Source of the DNA: Polytrichum commune | Taxonomy: Eukaryota; Streptophyta; Polytrichopsida; Polytrichales; Polytrichaceae | Direction: 5' to 3' | Assembly (NCBI GenBank): GCA_950295325.1 | Contig: OX485804.1 | Location: forward strand, 19,840,001 to 19,904,000 | Length of the DNA stretch: 64,000 nucleotides | Shown here: positions 1-11,173 of the stretch, piece after piece | How the letters are laid out: every line of letters starts with the position of its first letter | How positions within the stretch are numbered: position 1 is the first letter of the stretch | Made by a program: the position numbers and the translations under genes | The notes under the pieces: generated by a model | Seen by the model: the letters and a program-made list of their open reading frames with translations, nothing else | Database searches by the model: none | What the model was told of the DNA's origin: nothing

Positions 1-763
1 TTCTACGCCCATTGAGCACCCTTTTGAGTGAGTATTCTTGACCATTCGGCACCGACAAAGATGGACCATCATCACCACAGAAATTTTTTCGAGACTCTGA
101 GTACCATACACGGTGCCATGCCCAAACAATCTTGGCAGGAAGGCAGTCAATTTCTATTCTGGCTGTCCAGAGAGACCTTGCTTTCTAATTTTCATTCTAT
201 TTTTTATCCATCCTTTGAGACTTCCCACCTCAAAATTCTACCTCACGGGGTATGGAGCTGAGTCTCATCAGTCGTACAGTATTGGAGAAATAAACGATGT
301 AGTATTAGTTTTAATGACTTAAATGTTCTTTGATTCAAAGTGTTTCAAATGTGATGCAATACTATACGCCAGTCTGACCAGTCAACTGAAAAGGTTAATA
401 TCATCAATGAGGATGAAGTGGACGACCTTATTCTAGTTGCGAGCTGAAAATCAAGCACGCTTTTGCAGCTTGCAACCTATGCTCTTCTGTCGGCACTGTT
501 GAAAGGTGCAACCAAGTTTACAGTTGTCCGATTTAGATTCCACTGTCCCTGTGAAGCTTCTCTCAATTCCAACAGAAGTTGCTGTAACATCAGCATTAGA
601 TAGTACGCAATTTATCAACACATTTCGGACTGATTGGTACATGGTCATTTTCTACCTCTACTAATGAGGGAGATGGACGAGATCTAGACAACTTAGCAAC
701 AAAAATATTTGAAGGATTGAAGGAGGCTAAACATGGGAACTGGCCTCCATGGTATCAGGGCGC
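1..763. other. Region downstream of the TRM-like gene, no gene seen
   Basis: This stretch lies beyond the stop codon of the minus-strand TRM-like gene, so its right part should hold that gene's 3' untranslated region. I see no canonical AATAAA on the minus strand. The short open frames here show no recognisable motifs, and no repeat from elsewhere in the window was noticed. Confidence 0.4.
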
Positions 764-1635
764 TTAAATAGTGAAAAGCTGTCTACGAGGACCAGGGCTT
801 CCCGCAGAGAGATTCAAAGATTTTCTACAGGACAAAGGTGTAAGTTCCTTAACAACCTCATCCACCAAATCCTTATATATTAACTTCTCGACTTCTATAC
901 CAACTTCCCCAATTTCTGTTCCAAAGCTGGCCCACTTTAGACCACGAGGCCCTAAATCCTTCTGCAGAATGCTCTGGACAGTGTCACAAACATCTTCAGA
1001 TGTAGCAGATGGAATTTCTTGCAGCTCCTCCCAAATTTCCTGTACCAGGTGTTGTCCTTCTAAATTCTGGACAGCTCGTAAAGGTATCGCCTCAACCCAC
1101 GGTTGTGGATTTGCATGAACAATAAGCTTCTCTGCTAGTAGTTCATTCAAGCAGTCGAAAAGGGCACGGCGATCTAGAAGTTCCTTCTCTTTCTCTTGCT
1201 TACTTTTACACCATCCATTTAGAAAGGCATCTTCAACATTTGCAAGCGCTTTGCGGTCTTCCCGCCGACATCGTTTTTCATACTTAGCCAACCACAGTGG
1301 GTTCATAATGTGTCCTCTCGAAGAACTCTCATCAATCCAGTGGTCCTTCGTGACACCTGAAACCACCAGTAGATCACGCACAAATTCCCTCTCTTCATCT
1401 CTATCTGCTATTGATGTTCCCTTGCGGCCACACATGGCCTTAGTGTCATGAGGAAGTTGCATCTCCAAAGACCTGTTCTGGGGCTGATTGTGTTGTTGGG
1501 TTCCATTTTTACGGAAGGAACTTTCAAAGAGAGGATTCATTTCTCCAGTCATCAATGAACTTTCGGCAAGTTTGCAATGCTCCTGTGTTTTCAACTCATC
1601 GGATTGGCGAATGCTCTCCAAAGCTTCGAAGGCAT
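764..1635 (-). CDS. TRM-like gene, last coding exon with DUF4378
   Basis: This exon of 872 bases starts after acceptor TTAATTGCAG; its first two bases complete an Asp codon, reading DAFEALESIRQ. It encodes residues 1065-1354. EREFVRDLLVVSG near 1147 opens the DUF4378 domain, LLDRRALFDCLNE lies inside it, and the C-terminal TON1-binding-type segment follows at 1296-1330. The stop codon is at 764-766. Confidence 0.9.
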
Positions 1636-4600
1636 CTGCAATTAACAGAAAGAAATCTCATTCCCATGAATTTCACAACTCAACCACTGGAATGTTATTC
1701 AAGACTGATAGGGTGCCCTATAGATACACTCCATTAAGAGCTAGCCATCTGTAAGGGAAGAAATCTCAAGGAGTCCTTCAACTTTTTCTCAACATGGTGT
1801 ATGGAAATCAATAGACAGGCCTGAAGAAAATTGTCACAAACTCTAAAGTGAAAGTGAAATATATGCATCATCTGTACATACCTTGCAGGTTGATAGGAGT
1901 GGTGCTGCCAGACTTGGGGCTTGGTGTGTAATCCTCCTCAAAGAGGGTGTTGTCCAGCACTGAAACTGGGCTAGGCTGCTCACACCCTTCCACCGGTTGC
2001 CCATTTTCGTGGACCTGGCTTTTCTTTAATGATACCCCTCTAGGTGTCGTCACTTCGCCCACATCCTTGGTAAACTCGACGGCTTTCTGAGGTATATTTT
2101 CCTTCAATGGTGAAAATTGATCTTTCAATACCTGCATAGCCACATGTACGGACAATTAGCTCCAGAGTTCACGCAATTTTATGCACATGTTCTTGTCGTG
2201 TAAATTGAAGTGCAAATTCCAAGGTCTATAGATCCTCACAGCTTGCCAATCGGAGGGAACCCCAAACGTATTTGTGGTTCGCCTCTAAGGTCCTGATAGA
2301 GTTAAATTTTGATCAAGACACCTTTGTTGAAATACCTTCTGGACAGAAAGTAGATAGGGAAATATTGTCGTACCTGCAGTCTCGCTCGCGTGTTGATCGA
2401 TGAACTCTCCACTGCATTGCGGTGCATAAATGGTTCAGGGAATTCATTATTACCACTTTGGTCCACAGCTTCACTTGCGTTTATACGTACTTGATTTTCT
2501 GCTTCCAGCACCTTTGTCTCGAAGCAGCACGTTTGAGATCCATTGATGGCAGGAGCGACATTGTCCGCACAGGGTTTTGGTGTGTCCAAGTCTGTATAGC
2601 TAGTGATTTTGCAAGACCTTCTACCAGGAGAAGCAACTCTTAGTGATGTTGATGCAGTCCCAGATCTGTTGGAATCCATCCTTCTGTCTACGCCATTTCC
2701 AGGAGCGTCTCTTTCAAATATTTTTGTATCCTTGTCAGTTGCTTTTCCAAATCGCTTACTCTTGTCCACAATCGAAGTCTTTGCACAATGTGGTTTGGTC
2801 GACTGTGCGTTACTTAAATCAGGGGCTGGTAAGTTCTTGACGCTCTCTTTAGAGCCGTCTACAGAAGATCGATTCCTCAATGTCACTAAAGCTGCTTTAG
2901 ACTCTTCTCTGTCTTTCATAAAAGAGGCTCTAGCCCGAGGAGTTTTCGAGGGTGATATCCTCGCTATACTCGTACTACCAAATGGTGCTTTTATTGGTGG
3001 ATGAGGTCTTGGGGATAGAGGTTCTCGTCCAGGAGAGGAATGACCCTTTAACGTTGCTAGTGGTATTTGACTGGAGTTCGGTCGGGTAATTCTAGTGTCG
3101 TTGCTTCCTTTTGTTTGAGTTCTTGAAGGACTGACGGACCTTCTTCCCACCCTGACCCATTGCAAACAATAACCACATCATTAAATTTGTTATGCCAAGT
3201 TCTTCTCAATCCAATGAAATGAGGGGAGTATGTCAGACGGACAAGGACTTGAGCGATGAGACTGGGTTCAGAACTAGCAGTAGGCTAAGCCGTTAAAAGC
3301 GACTTTTAATTCTCAAATTTGTACAGCATGACGACATGAAGAGCACAAGACACATTTAGACGTCATTTTCTAAGGAAGGAATAATATTTGAATTCATCTA
3401 CATCTCAACAAGATTGAGCAAGGAAAGTCCAAATGAGCATGTAAGAAATCATACCCATTGTCGCTGCTGACGCGGGTGCTCGCAGCCATGAATGACCTGT
3501 CCGAGCTTCCAGATTTGCTAGACAAAGAGTCCAGATCCTTGGTCAAGGGAGCTCTATTCACCTTCGTGTGTATTGGCCTCATAACCACAATGGACGCATC
3601 CTGCTCGATATTGTGAGAGTTGCTGTCTTCAGGGGAAATTTGTTTCCGTCTACTCTCGATGTTTGCAGTGCCTTGACCACCAAATTTGGGAGTAGCTTGA
3701 TGCTCCAAATCCATATGTTCAAGGCCCCGCAGCAGCAAATTTGGTGATGCATTCGGCGCTTCCTTCGTCCGTTCATGTTGGGATATGGAGTCTACAAGAA
3801 TAGGAAATTTGTTCACAACCGGAGGACTAGCTGTTTGGATCATATCTTTACGACGGGGTGGATGCAGCAATCCCTTCAACTGTATAGCTTCCAGAATCTG
3901 GTTCAGAGTCTTCCTCTCATGCGCCGAGTTTCTTGAGCGCAGCTGCTGTAGCCGTTGCAACATGTCGCCATGAAGCGGTTCATGGCTGGGTGATGAAGGT
4001 TTGGAGCAGCTCTGCAAAGGCTCATCGTCACAGAAATGTTTCTTGGATTTAGCGATTCTGTTTTTCAACGCTTCACGAGCTTCTTGCTGTCGAAACAATG
4101 GAGGCATACCATCCATAAGATGGTGATTTGGTGAAACAGATCTTGCTCGACGTTGTCCATCCCCATTGCCTTGACTCCCCTTTTGAATAAGAGGGGAATT
4201 CTCAATCCTTTTTCTACACTGGGATCCTGCTGGAATAATAAAGTTTTCCTCGCGGGCTGAAGATTTGGTGTTTGTACATTTGGATTCTTTCTCTGCTGAA
4301 GGACATGGCAGCTCATCGAGTCCCATCAAACGAGCAACAACATTTGTGCCCCGGCGCTTAGTTAATTCATACTCGTCTCGTGAACTTGGTTGCTGCTCTC
4401 TTTGTGATGTGTCTCTTCCATCAACGGAGAGCCTAGGGGCAGAAGATGAGCGTGGCATGTCTCGCATCCCGTCAACCGAGAATCTGTGAGCTTCCTTCCC
4501 ATTCTGGGATTCCTTGAAATCAACTGCGCGAAGGGACTCTCTGAAATCAAACCCAACAAGAGTCCTGGTTTGTCTTTCATACCTGCTGGGATCGTCCAGA

Positions 4601-6386
4601 CCGGTTGGTCTGATCTGTTTCTCCGGGTTATCTAGGGACCTTCGTCTGTCACTATTGGAGGAACCTAACCTTGGGCCTTCCTCCAGCTCCACAGTCAGCC
4701 TGGGAACTGAATCATTATTTTCAAAGGATCGCCGAGGGTTGGTGAGATTTCTCACATTAATCTCGCGCGATTGGAACCTGGGAAGCTCTGCGATGCATGT
4801 AGTTTCATTGCCATCACTGTACATTCGCGAGCTGATTTGAGCATCCACAGACGTCGATCTTGGAAATTGCAAGGGAGACTTGCAGTACCCATACCTCGCA
4901 TTTACGGAAATCGATCTTGGCAAGTTCTTCAAGTGTGTAAGGCCAGAAATCATCTCTTTATTCGCAGTATCCACTGACGTTCTTGGCTTCTCTTTGTGGA
5001 ACGACTCCCGCACAATGTCACGTATGTCGGATGCAGCACTCTTTCTGGAATTTCTAGACGATGCGCTTCTGTCAAGGAAACCTCTGGGCTGAGCAGCAGT
5101 GGGTTTAAGGGCCTCTTTTTGCGCGCTGTAGGAGGTTTTGGATGCATCTTTCTGCTTTATTGGATGCTCCGGCGTACATGACTGTTGGTCTCTAAAATAG
5201 AAAGAGAGACTTGGAGTAGTAGGTTCTTCAGATGGTTTGTAGGAAGAGTTTTCATGTGGTGAGACTGGAGCAGGGTGAGTGAAAACTCCGCCATTCTTTC
5301 GTGATGCCCATTTTGGGCTCTTCGCAATGGCAACGAGTGGCGCTTGCCCGTTCGCGTTGTTCAGTATCTCTGGTTCATGGCGTTCAAACTGCACCATATA
5401 GCAATTCAACAAAAGTCAATCTCGATTTATTGTTCATTTTTCAATAACTAGGCTGTTTGATCATGTACAGAAACATGAGAAAGCCTAGAAAGTAACTAAA
5501 TCGCTGGACTACAAACGTTTTGCAAAGTCACATTGCTGATATTCCAAAGGTCGTCGAAGGTACATATATTTAACCAGGCAATAGATTTTTCCAGATGAAA
5601 TCAAATGGTATGCATAAACACTTGAGCAATGTGCACGAAACTTTTGGTTTCACAGGCTTGCAACTGGCGCAAATATCACCTGCTCTGTGGCATATAAACT
5701 GTGGGCATCTCCATCCATGCAAGTACAAAAATGACACTGGAGTTTGAAAAATTCGAAGGAGAGTGTATTTGGCATCCTATATACATCATCAATGAACTAA
5801 AGAAGAAGCAAGGTGATGAGTCATGACATGACAGACGTGGAGGCCACCCACCATGTAGTCAGTAGACAGGTTGCTATGAGTTTGACTCAGTTCGGACAAT
5901 GCCGCCCCTGCGCGTTTCAGTGCAGAGACACAAGTTAGCTCGTCGTATTTGTTCTTCTGAAAGCATTGTAAGACTAGCATAATTGCACAAGCGCCATAGC
6001 AACTTACAAATGAGAATGTTCCTTAAAATAGTGCAGTCATCCTTCCAGACCAATAGCGCATTTGCCAGGCACAGCTGTGCTTCAAGCCATTCGGTCACAA
6101 GCAGATCCCAGAGAACAAATGGCTTGAAATATTCATTTGGTCACAAAGCAGACCCCCGAAATAAACTCAGAGTACATGGTCGAGTGTGTGTAGATGCAGG
6201 CGAGCATATACCATTTACAGATGAATTAACTCGTTTTGAGCCATAGCGGCGACCAGTGAAGGAATGGTGGCGGTCAAAGATCTGCAAAATGCCTGTCATG
6301 CACCCCATTTCCTTCTCATACGTGATTGGATCCTCGGCCAAAGCTTTCAGCAGGTTTGCTGGAGCTGCTGGTATGGCAGCTGTCAT
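764..6386 (-). CDS. TRM/LONGIFOLIA-like protein (TON1-recruiting-motif family), six coding exons
   Basis: Proposed coding exons, read on the minus strand: 6386-6212, 5907-5852, 5388-3455, 3151-2374, 2131-1882 and 1635-764, giving 1354 residues. Family knowledge: TRM proteins bind microtubules and recruit TON1, PP2A and related proteins to cortical arrays; the LONGIFOLIA subgroup promotes polar cell elongation. Seen here: an N-terminal block MGCMTGILQIFDRHH (residues 27-41), the DUF3741 motif VARLMGL (428-434), a block ILEAIQLKGLL starting at 575, a long polar Ser/Arg-rich middle, a DUF4378 domain from about 1147, and a C-terminal TON1-binding-type motif around 1296-1330 (W1299, then EVEKLIYKDLVDEVV). 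The start is the first in-frame ATG before the N-terminal block, and a likely 5' untranslated intron ends just upstream. Family assignment is sure; which TRM subgroup member it is, is not. Confidence 0.86.
1882..2131 (-). CDS. TRM-like gene, coding exon 5
   Basis: This 250-base exon starts after acceptor GCTATGCAG with VLKDQFSPL and ends at donor CAAG|GTATGT in phase 1. It encodes about residues 982-1064. It is polar and Pro/Ser-rich and links the disordered middle to the C-terminal domain. Confidence 0.85.
2374..3151 (-). CDS. TRM-like gene, coding exon 4
   Basis: This exon of 778 bases starts after acceptor GGGTCAG and ends at donor CAG|GTACGA in phase 0. It encodes roughly residues 722-981, a basic Ser/Pro-rich stretch with several SPSR-like and SPGR-like sites. 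No folded domain is recognised. Confidence 0.85.
3455..5388 (-). CDS. TRM-like gene, large coding exon 3
   Basis: This exon of 1934 bases begins after acceptor ATGGTGCAG with FERHEPEIL and ends at donor GG|GTATGA in phase 2. It encodes residues 78-721, including VARLMGL at 428-434 and the ILEAIQLKGLL block from 575. The rest is low-complexity, rich in Ser, Arg and Pro, and probably disordered, as is usual in TRM proteins. Confidence 0.88.
5852..5907 (-). CDS. TRM-like gene, small coding exon 2 (tentative)
   Basis: A 56-base exon is inferred from acceptor CGCGCAG before 5907 and donor ATG|GTGGGT after 5852. It joins exon 1 to exon 3 in frame and adds AALSELSQTHSNLSTDYM. An alternative acceptor (CTTTCAG before 5956) pairs with the other exon 1 donor and would add KNKYDELTC and further residues. 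Sequence alone does not choose between them. Confidence 0.5.
6212..6386 (-). CDS. TRM-like gene, coding exon 1
   Basis: It encodes residues 1-58 plus one base of codon 59, including the conserved N-terminal block with FDRHH and GRR. The ATG is at 6386-6384. The donor GTATAT after 6212 leaves phase 1. A second donor GTAAAT after 6219 would end the exon in phase 0, so the 3' boundary is uncertain by seven bases. Confidence 0.75.
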
Positions 6387-7395
6387 CCTGATCCACCTTG
6401 TAGTCTAAATATTTGAAGCGACTGGGGTTTCTTATTACACATAAAGCTCGGAATGGCACCTTCTAATCGGAAGAATACACCTGCAAACAACAAAGCAAAT
6501 GTCTATTAAAGATGAGTACTCACAATGTGACCCAGAATTGCATTGTAAACATGGTCCCGAATCTGAAGGAAGTGAGTTCTACGGTTTTCAGATGGAGGAA
6601 ATTGAGAATACCCACTACGCTAGAAGTCGAAGAAGACCGCGACAATCCCTATCATCAAAGTTGAAGGACTTCGATTACGTAGGACGAGCACGTCTGTGTG
6701 GTACAGAGGCAGGGATAGCAAATGCAGATCATGTGTAATATATATATATGTATCCAGCTCCATGAGCACGTTGCGTTGCGTTGCGTTGTGCAAAGGAAAC
6801 CACAAAACGCGGATATTACGTGATGCATCCACTTCAGAATGAAGACGAAGGGGGAAGAAAGATGGCTCTACTCGACACAATCCCTTTGTCATTCCATATT
6901 GCAACTGTATCGAACAGTGGGGATCGATTGAATACTAAACAAACACATTGACATCCACATCGCAGCTGATAAAAAGATTGCGTGCTTCCACGTAATCAAG
7001 ATTCTCTGCCTCTTCTTCAATGGACGACTCGTAACTGTTCTGCGAACTGCTGGAATATTCTAAATTAGCTTTCATTTCTATATAAGGGAGAGAGCAAGGA
7101 AGTTGGCATCGAGTAGAGATCTTCAGAGATTTCTCATCCAGATGTCAGTTGAGAGCCTACATTGCGAGCATTTCGACTTCTGCGTAGTCCGCATTGTAGG
7201 AGGGAATTCGGAGATCTAATCGAACACAAGGGAACAATTCGTTAGTGAGCTTTATAGATAGAATCTTATTGGAGATGGCTGAAAATCGAAAACGTTTCCT
7301 AATTCCAAATATTTGATGAGCTTCATCCAGCTGAAAATGTAGCTTCATGTCCAGAGCAGCTGCACCTGCTCGATACTATCTGACTGCAGCTACCA
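6387..7395. promoter_or_regulatory. Leader region of the TRM-like gene with a probable 5'UTR intron acceptor
   Basis: On the minus strand the sequence ending at 6481 reads TTGTTGTTTGCAG, a good 3' splice site 95 bases before the start codon. This suggests the first exon is non-coding and lies further right, perhaps in the GC-rich zone near 8.1-8.5 kb. The rest of this stretch has no convincing gene. Confidence 0.4.
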
Positions 7396-7399
7396 GCTA

Positions 7400-8118
7400 C
7401 CAGCTAATAATTCACCAGCTCTTCCGTGACAACTACAAATGTCTCACACTGAAAGCGAGCTTTAAAGGTGACAAGCGAAGCAAAAACGACGACTCTGCAG
7501 GCATCCTCCAAACCGAAACGATTTTCAGCCCGTGGCAGCTGAAACACATGGATACAGCAGTTCGCAGAACAGTCACGAGTCGTCCATTGAGGCTGAGGCA
7601 CAGAATCCTGATTACCTGGAAGCAACTCAGCCTTTTGATCAGCTGCAAACGCCTCCAATGTCCGCGCTCCTCGCGAATGCAGCGACCAGCTAATTCACCA
7701 GCTCTTACATCACAAACTACAAATCCCTCTCACAATAAAAGCGAGCCTAAAGTCACCAAGCGTAGCAAGGACGTCGACTCTGCAGCTATTCCTCCAAACC
7801 GAAACGATTTTCAGCTCGTCGCAGCTGAAACACTTGGATTCAGGCAGTCACGACTCGTCCATTGAGGCTGAGGCACAACATCTTGATTACCTGGAAGCAA
7901 CTCAGCCTTTTAAATGACCTGCAAACGCCTCCAATGTCCACGCTCCTTGCGATTGCAGCTACCAGCTAATTCACCAGCTCTTACGTCACAAAACTACAAA
8001 TCTCTCTCACACTAAAAGCGAGCTGCAAAAGCAACAAGCGAAGCACGAACGACGACGACTCTGCAGCTAGCTCATCCTCCAAACCAACGCGATTTTCCGC
8101 TCGCGGCAGCTGGAACAC
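7400..8118. repeat. Tandem repeat of about 280 bp, 2.6 copies, upstream of the TRM-like gene
   Basis: The marker CCAGCTAAT...TTCACCAGCTC recurs at 7400, 7686 and 7962, so the units are about 286 and 276 bases long. The third copy is partial and fades near 8118. Internal landmarks recur in order: CTCTGCAG, CCAAACCGAAACG or a variant of it, a CAGCTGAAACAC-like block, and in the two full copies GTCCATTGAGGCTGAGGCAC. The array lies in the promoter or 5'UTR intron of the minus-strand gene. Copies 2 and 3 each hold GTAAGAGCTGG on the minus strand, which resembles a splice donor. Confidence 0.85.
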
Positions 8119-9040
8119 ACGTTGTCTGTCCCCGCGGAAATCTCTCCCGCGCGCAAACTGAACAGCTGTGCACAGCTCCACTTCGCTTCGCGGCGCGGGA
8201 GTAGCTAACTTCCTTTCCTCCTCCTCCTCCTCCCCCTCCTCAATCAAACCTGGACATGGAGCTGGCCCCTCCTGCTCTGCTCTGCTCTGCTGCTCAGAAG
8301 TCCAGTTGTCCACAAGCCTTGGAGGCGACTGATTCACTCCTACACAACGACTCACTCAGAGCTCCACATGGAAAACTAGCTCATCCGCCTCGAATCCCGT
8401 GCTGCAGTCGTGACGTAGGCCGGTTCCCGACTCCCGCGAAAACCAGCCAAGGCAGCAGCAGGCCAGCAGCGCAGAAGAGAGAGAGAGAGAAAGATAGATA
8501 GAAAAGAAAGAAAGAAAGGAACGCAGGAAGGAAGACGGTCAGCAGCAGCAGTGGCAAGGAAGAAAGGAACGCAGGGCTAGGGGGAGGGTTGAGCGTTAAG
8601 GGAGGGCGCCATAATTGGTATGCTATGGCAGAGAGAGCTATGTGTGTAAGAAGTTAGCTCCCATAGCCAGCCATCATCCAGGAAATGAAGTGGTAGCTAG
8701 GGTGCGTCCGCCATCACCATGTCCACCACGGCGTCGCTGCTCCTGCAGCCCAGACAGACACCGGCGTCAGAACAGCAGCTGCACTCGGCCTCACCGCGCA
8801 GGTTGCAGCAGAGCTCATGAGAGCCCAGACACAAGCACAGACAGCACAGCACAGCACAGCACAGCACAGCCCGGCCCGGCCCGGGGGGGGGGGGGGGGCA
8901 GAAGACAGTCTGCTCAACGACATTCATCCGCATGCACCCATCCATCCATCCTCCCTCGGCACCCACTGCTCACATCCATCCTCGCCCTCTCCCTACGTTC
9001 TCCTCCGTTCAGTGTCCAAACCTACTGTGGCCGCTGCTCT
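8119..9040. promoter_or_regulatory. GC-rich, microsatellite-rich zone, probable promoter or first exon of the TRM-like gene
   Basis: The base composition is much richer in GC than the flanks. It contains a TCC run (about 8215-8238), GA and GATA runs (8480-8502), AAAG repeats (8504-8520), an ACAGC pentamer run (8839-8870) and a run of 16 G (8883-8898). Such purine/pyrimidine runs are common around plant transcription starts. Assignment to the minus-strand gene is by position only. Open frames here are driven by simple repeats and are not called as genes. Confidence 0.4.
8839..8898. repeat. ACAGC pentamer microsatellite followed by a G16 run
   Basis: About six tandem ACAGC units (8839-8870) are followed by CCCGG-type repeats and an uninterrupted run of 16 G at 8883-8898. 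Confidence 0.9.
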
Positions 9041-9047
9041 GCTTTGG

Positions 9048-9245
9048 TGTAATTAGTATGGGTTGCCATTTGGAGATATGCATTGCGTTAACATGTTATT
9101 GAGAGTATCATCGTTTACCCAAATACCATAAGTAATTAGTATGCACGCAGACGAATACTATGTAACTCTGTTGGTAAACACGGTGATGTCGGTAAAAAGT
9201 TATAGCAACACGTAACTCTGAATGATAGCTCACACTAACTAGACC
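9048..9245. mobile_element. MITE-like inverted-repeat element (family with GTTGCTATAAC-type ends)
   Basis: The left end GTGTAATTAGTATGGG followed by a CATTGCG..AACATG block is an inverted match to the right end (about 9200-9245, reading AGTTATAGCAACACGTAACTC before ACTAACTAG). Related copies are at 15575-15780, 46668-47195 and 48222-48425. Non-autonomous; no coding capacity. Confidence 0.6.
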
Positions 9246-9257
9246 AAAAAAAAGGTT

Positions 9258-9482
9258 TAGTTATAGATGAACTGATTGAGTTTGAGGAAAATTTTATTAA
9301 AGGTCAATGCTTCAGGAACATTGCCAATTGTTTTAGAGGAATCGATAGAATATACCTCAAATGAAGAAGGAGAAGAAGAAGAAGAAGACATCACAACATG
9401 TAACCAATTGGACTTGGAAACACTAGAATTTAAACCGATTATGCCCAAAAATTCTCCTGGACACTGCAAGGTAGATGGGTCT
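9258..9482 (+). repeat. Dispersed repeat family B, copy 1
   Basis: This is a roughly 220-bp repeat that starts with TAGTTATAGATGAAC and ends near TTATGCCCAAA..TCTCC..GACACTGCA, with TGTAACC..TTGGACTTGGAAACACTAG inside. Other copies are near 13850, 19866, 29680, 30238, 34830, 40198 and 41010, all on the same strand. An internal GAAGAAGGA run is present here. Confidence 0.7.
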
Positions 9483-9505
9483 TAAATGGTTGCTTTCTCT
9501 AACTA

Positions 9506-9705
9506 GCCCACTTCTCCTATTGTATGAAACACGCAATTAGTACAAGATGGCGGTTAGCAAATCCAAATTAAAGTTGTAACCACTTTCCTCCTTATTTTCA
9601 AAGCTCCTTTGAATTTCTTACTTACTACCGAAGTGAGCGGTCCTGTGCTCATTAAGGTGTGCATGACCTAGATGTTATTCAACTGCTTTTTTTTAACAGA
9701 CACCT
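9506..9705 (+). repeat. Dispersed repeat family A, degraded copy
   Basis: It begins with GCCCACTTCTCCTA and TATGAAACACGCAATTAGT, the signature of a family of about 310 bp also present near 10863, 21500 and 33845 and inverted at 53630. The second half is degraded. Confidence 0.6.
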
Positions 9706-9716
9706 CTATGTAAATG

Positions 9717-9955
9717 GTGTGTGGTTGGGTGAGGATCAAAGAACAAACATCATAAAGGCACATGTTTAAAAGATATTGGTCTTCATTTATATATATATAA
9801 ACTACTCTGAACTCAATAGTGAACACAATTTGTGAAGACCTATGTATTCAGTCAAGGAATCAACAAACATGCGCTTTTGATTACCATTACTAAATCAGGG
9901 TAGACCTTATTTTCAACCTTGTTTTTGTTAATCTTTCATCATAGATTTCCTAATA
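9717..9955 (+). repeat. Dispersed repeat family C, full-length copy
   Basis: The signature GGATCAAAGAACAAACATC, then CACATGTTTAAA and AATCAACAAACATGC, ends with TTTCATCATAGATTT. It matches 31030-31285 along its whole length and split halves at 21955-22095 and 22500-22605. Confidence 0.7.
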
Positions 9956-10204
9956 CAATACAAATTTGAAGAGGTAAATTTGATGATAGAAAATGGGGAA
10001 CAAGACAAACAACCACATAACACTCACAAACCTTAAAATGGTCATATAGGTCCCCCAAGTCCTCACGTGTATCAAACCAAGGAAATTTAATGTCTATATT
10101 TATTGTGCTAAAACCACTATAGTCTAGAGATTTGAAATAGGAATATTCTCTCAAAAAGCAAGTATTCCTGCCACCACAAAGAAGCATCCTCATGGTATTG
10201 AACC

Positions 10205-10322
10205 AAAAATAGTTATCACATTTTGACTAGTCGATAATCATATCTCTTTTAAACACATGTCTTTTTGGTAACTCGTTTTCATATCTACACCTAACCACAT
10301 GCTACAAAAATCTAGGTGTTCT
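10205..10322 (+). repeat. Dispersed repeat family A, 3' half only
   Basis: It matches the second half of the copy at 10863-11173: ATCTCTTTTAAACACATG, then ACCTAACCACATGCTAC and TCTAGGTGTTCTAA. Confidence 0.55.
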
Positions 10323-10862
10323 AATAAGAAAAGCGACCAAATAAAGTTATTCTACTTTAGGTATGTGGGCCCCTATCAAGAACTTGATGCATTAGCAGTA
10401 AGGTGGACGACATGTGTTATTCGGTTTTTTTATGGACATATACACTACCTTTTGAAATGCAGGTACTGCATTATGTTGTAGTTGGACGGAGTCTTGTTTA
10501 GACTGGGGTTCAACCCCCCACAATGCTTTTAGAATCAAACTTATATTGTCATTATATTTTATGACATTTTTTTCACTTGTCAAAGGGAGGAAAGTGAGGA
10601 GTCGTTGGTTCAAAGCTCGACACATATACATTCATGTTTGCCACATACATATCCCCAATGGCTTCAAATAGCCTACAATTACATAGTATGTGTATGTAGT
10701 TGTTGTCACCATATAACTCCCTTGCCCTAGGAATTGTGTGCCACATTTCTTTCTCCTTTTTAACTTTTCGCCAAATTTTCTCCATACAATTTTATTGTTG
10801 TGCAATAAAAACTCCTCCCTCTTCGCCACCTTTGCTACCTTTAGTTTTATGAAAGGTTAACA

Positions 10863-11173
10863 CTACGTAGGATATGAAACATGAAATAGTGCACGATGAT
10901 TAGCAAATCCAAACCGTGCTCATAGTCATTTTTCTAATATTTTTTTGAGGTTGGGTGAATATCTTAATCATTATTAAGTGAAAATCATCGTGTTGTTAAG
11001 TGGTCATAAAGCCCCCCCCCCCTCCTTCTCCCAATCATGTTGACTATTGAACTCATAATGGTTAGCATGTTTTGAGCACGTAGTCCAATCTCTTTGAAAC
11101 CCATGTCTTTATGGTCCCATTCTTAGATCCAGACATAACCACATACCACTCAAACGTAGGTGTCTAAATTACT
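10863..11173 (+). repeat. Dispersed repeat family A, near full-length copy
   Basis: It runs from TAGGATATGAAACATG to CGTAGGTGTCTAAATT. Its best partner is the inverted copy in PTC52 intron 2 (53630-53925). A C11 run at 11012-11022 interrupts it. Confidence 0.7.

Noticed and set aside
8615-9056. Open frames across the GC-rich zone (up to 145 codons)
   Set aside because: They arise from ACAGC and G-run repeats and GC-rich composition, and exist on both strands at once.
10500-10640. B-box-like GGGGTTCAACCCCC and GGTTCAAAGCTCG as tRNA genes
   Set aside because: No matching A box at the right distance and no cloverleaf.
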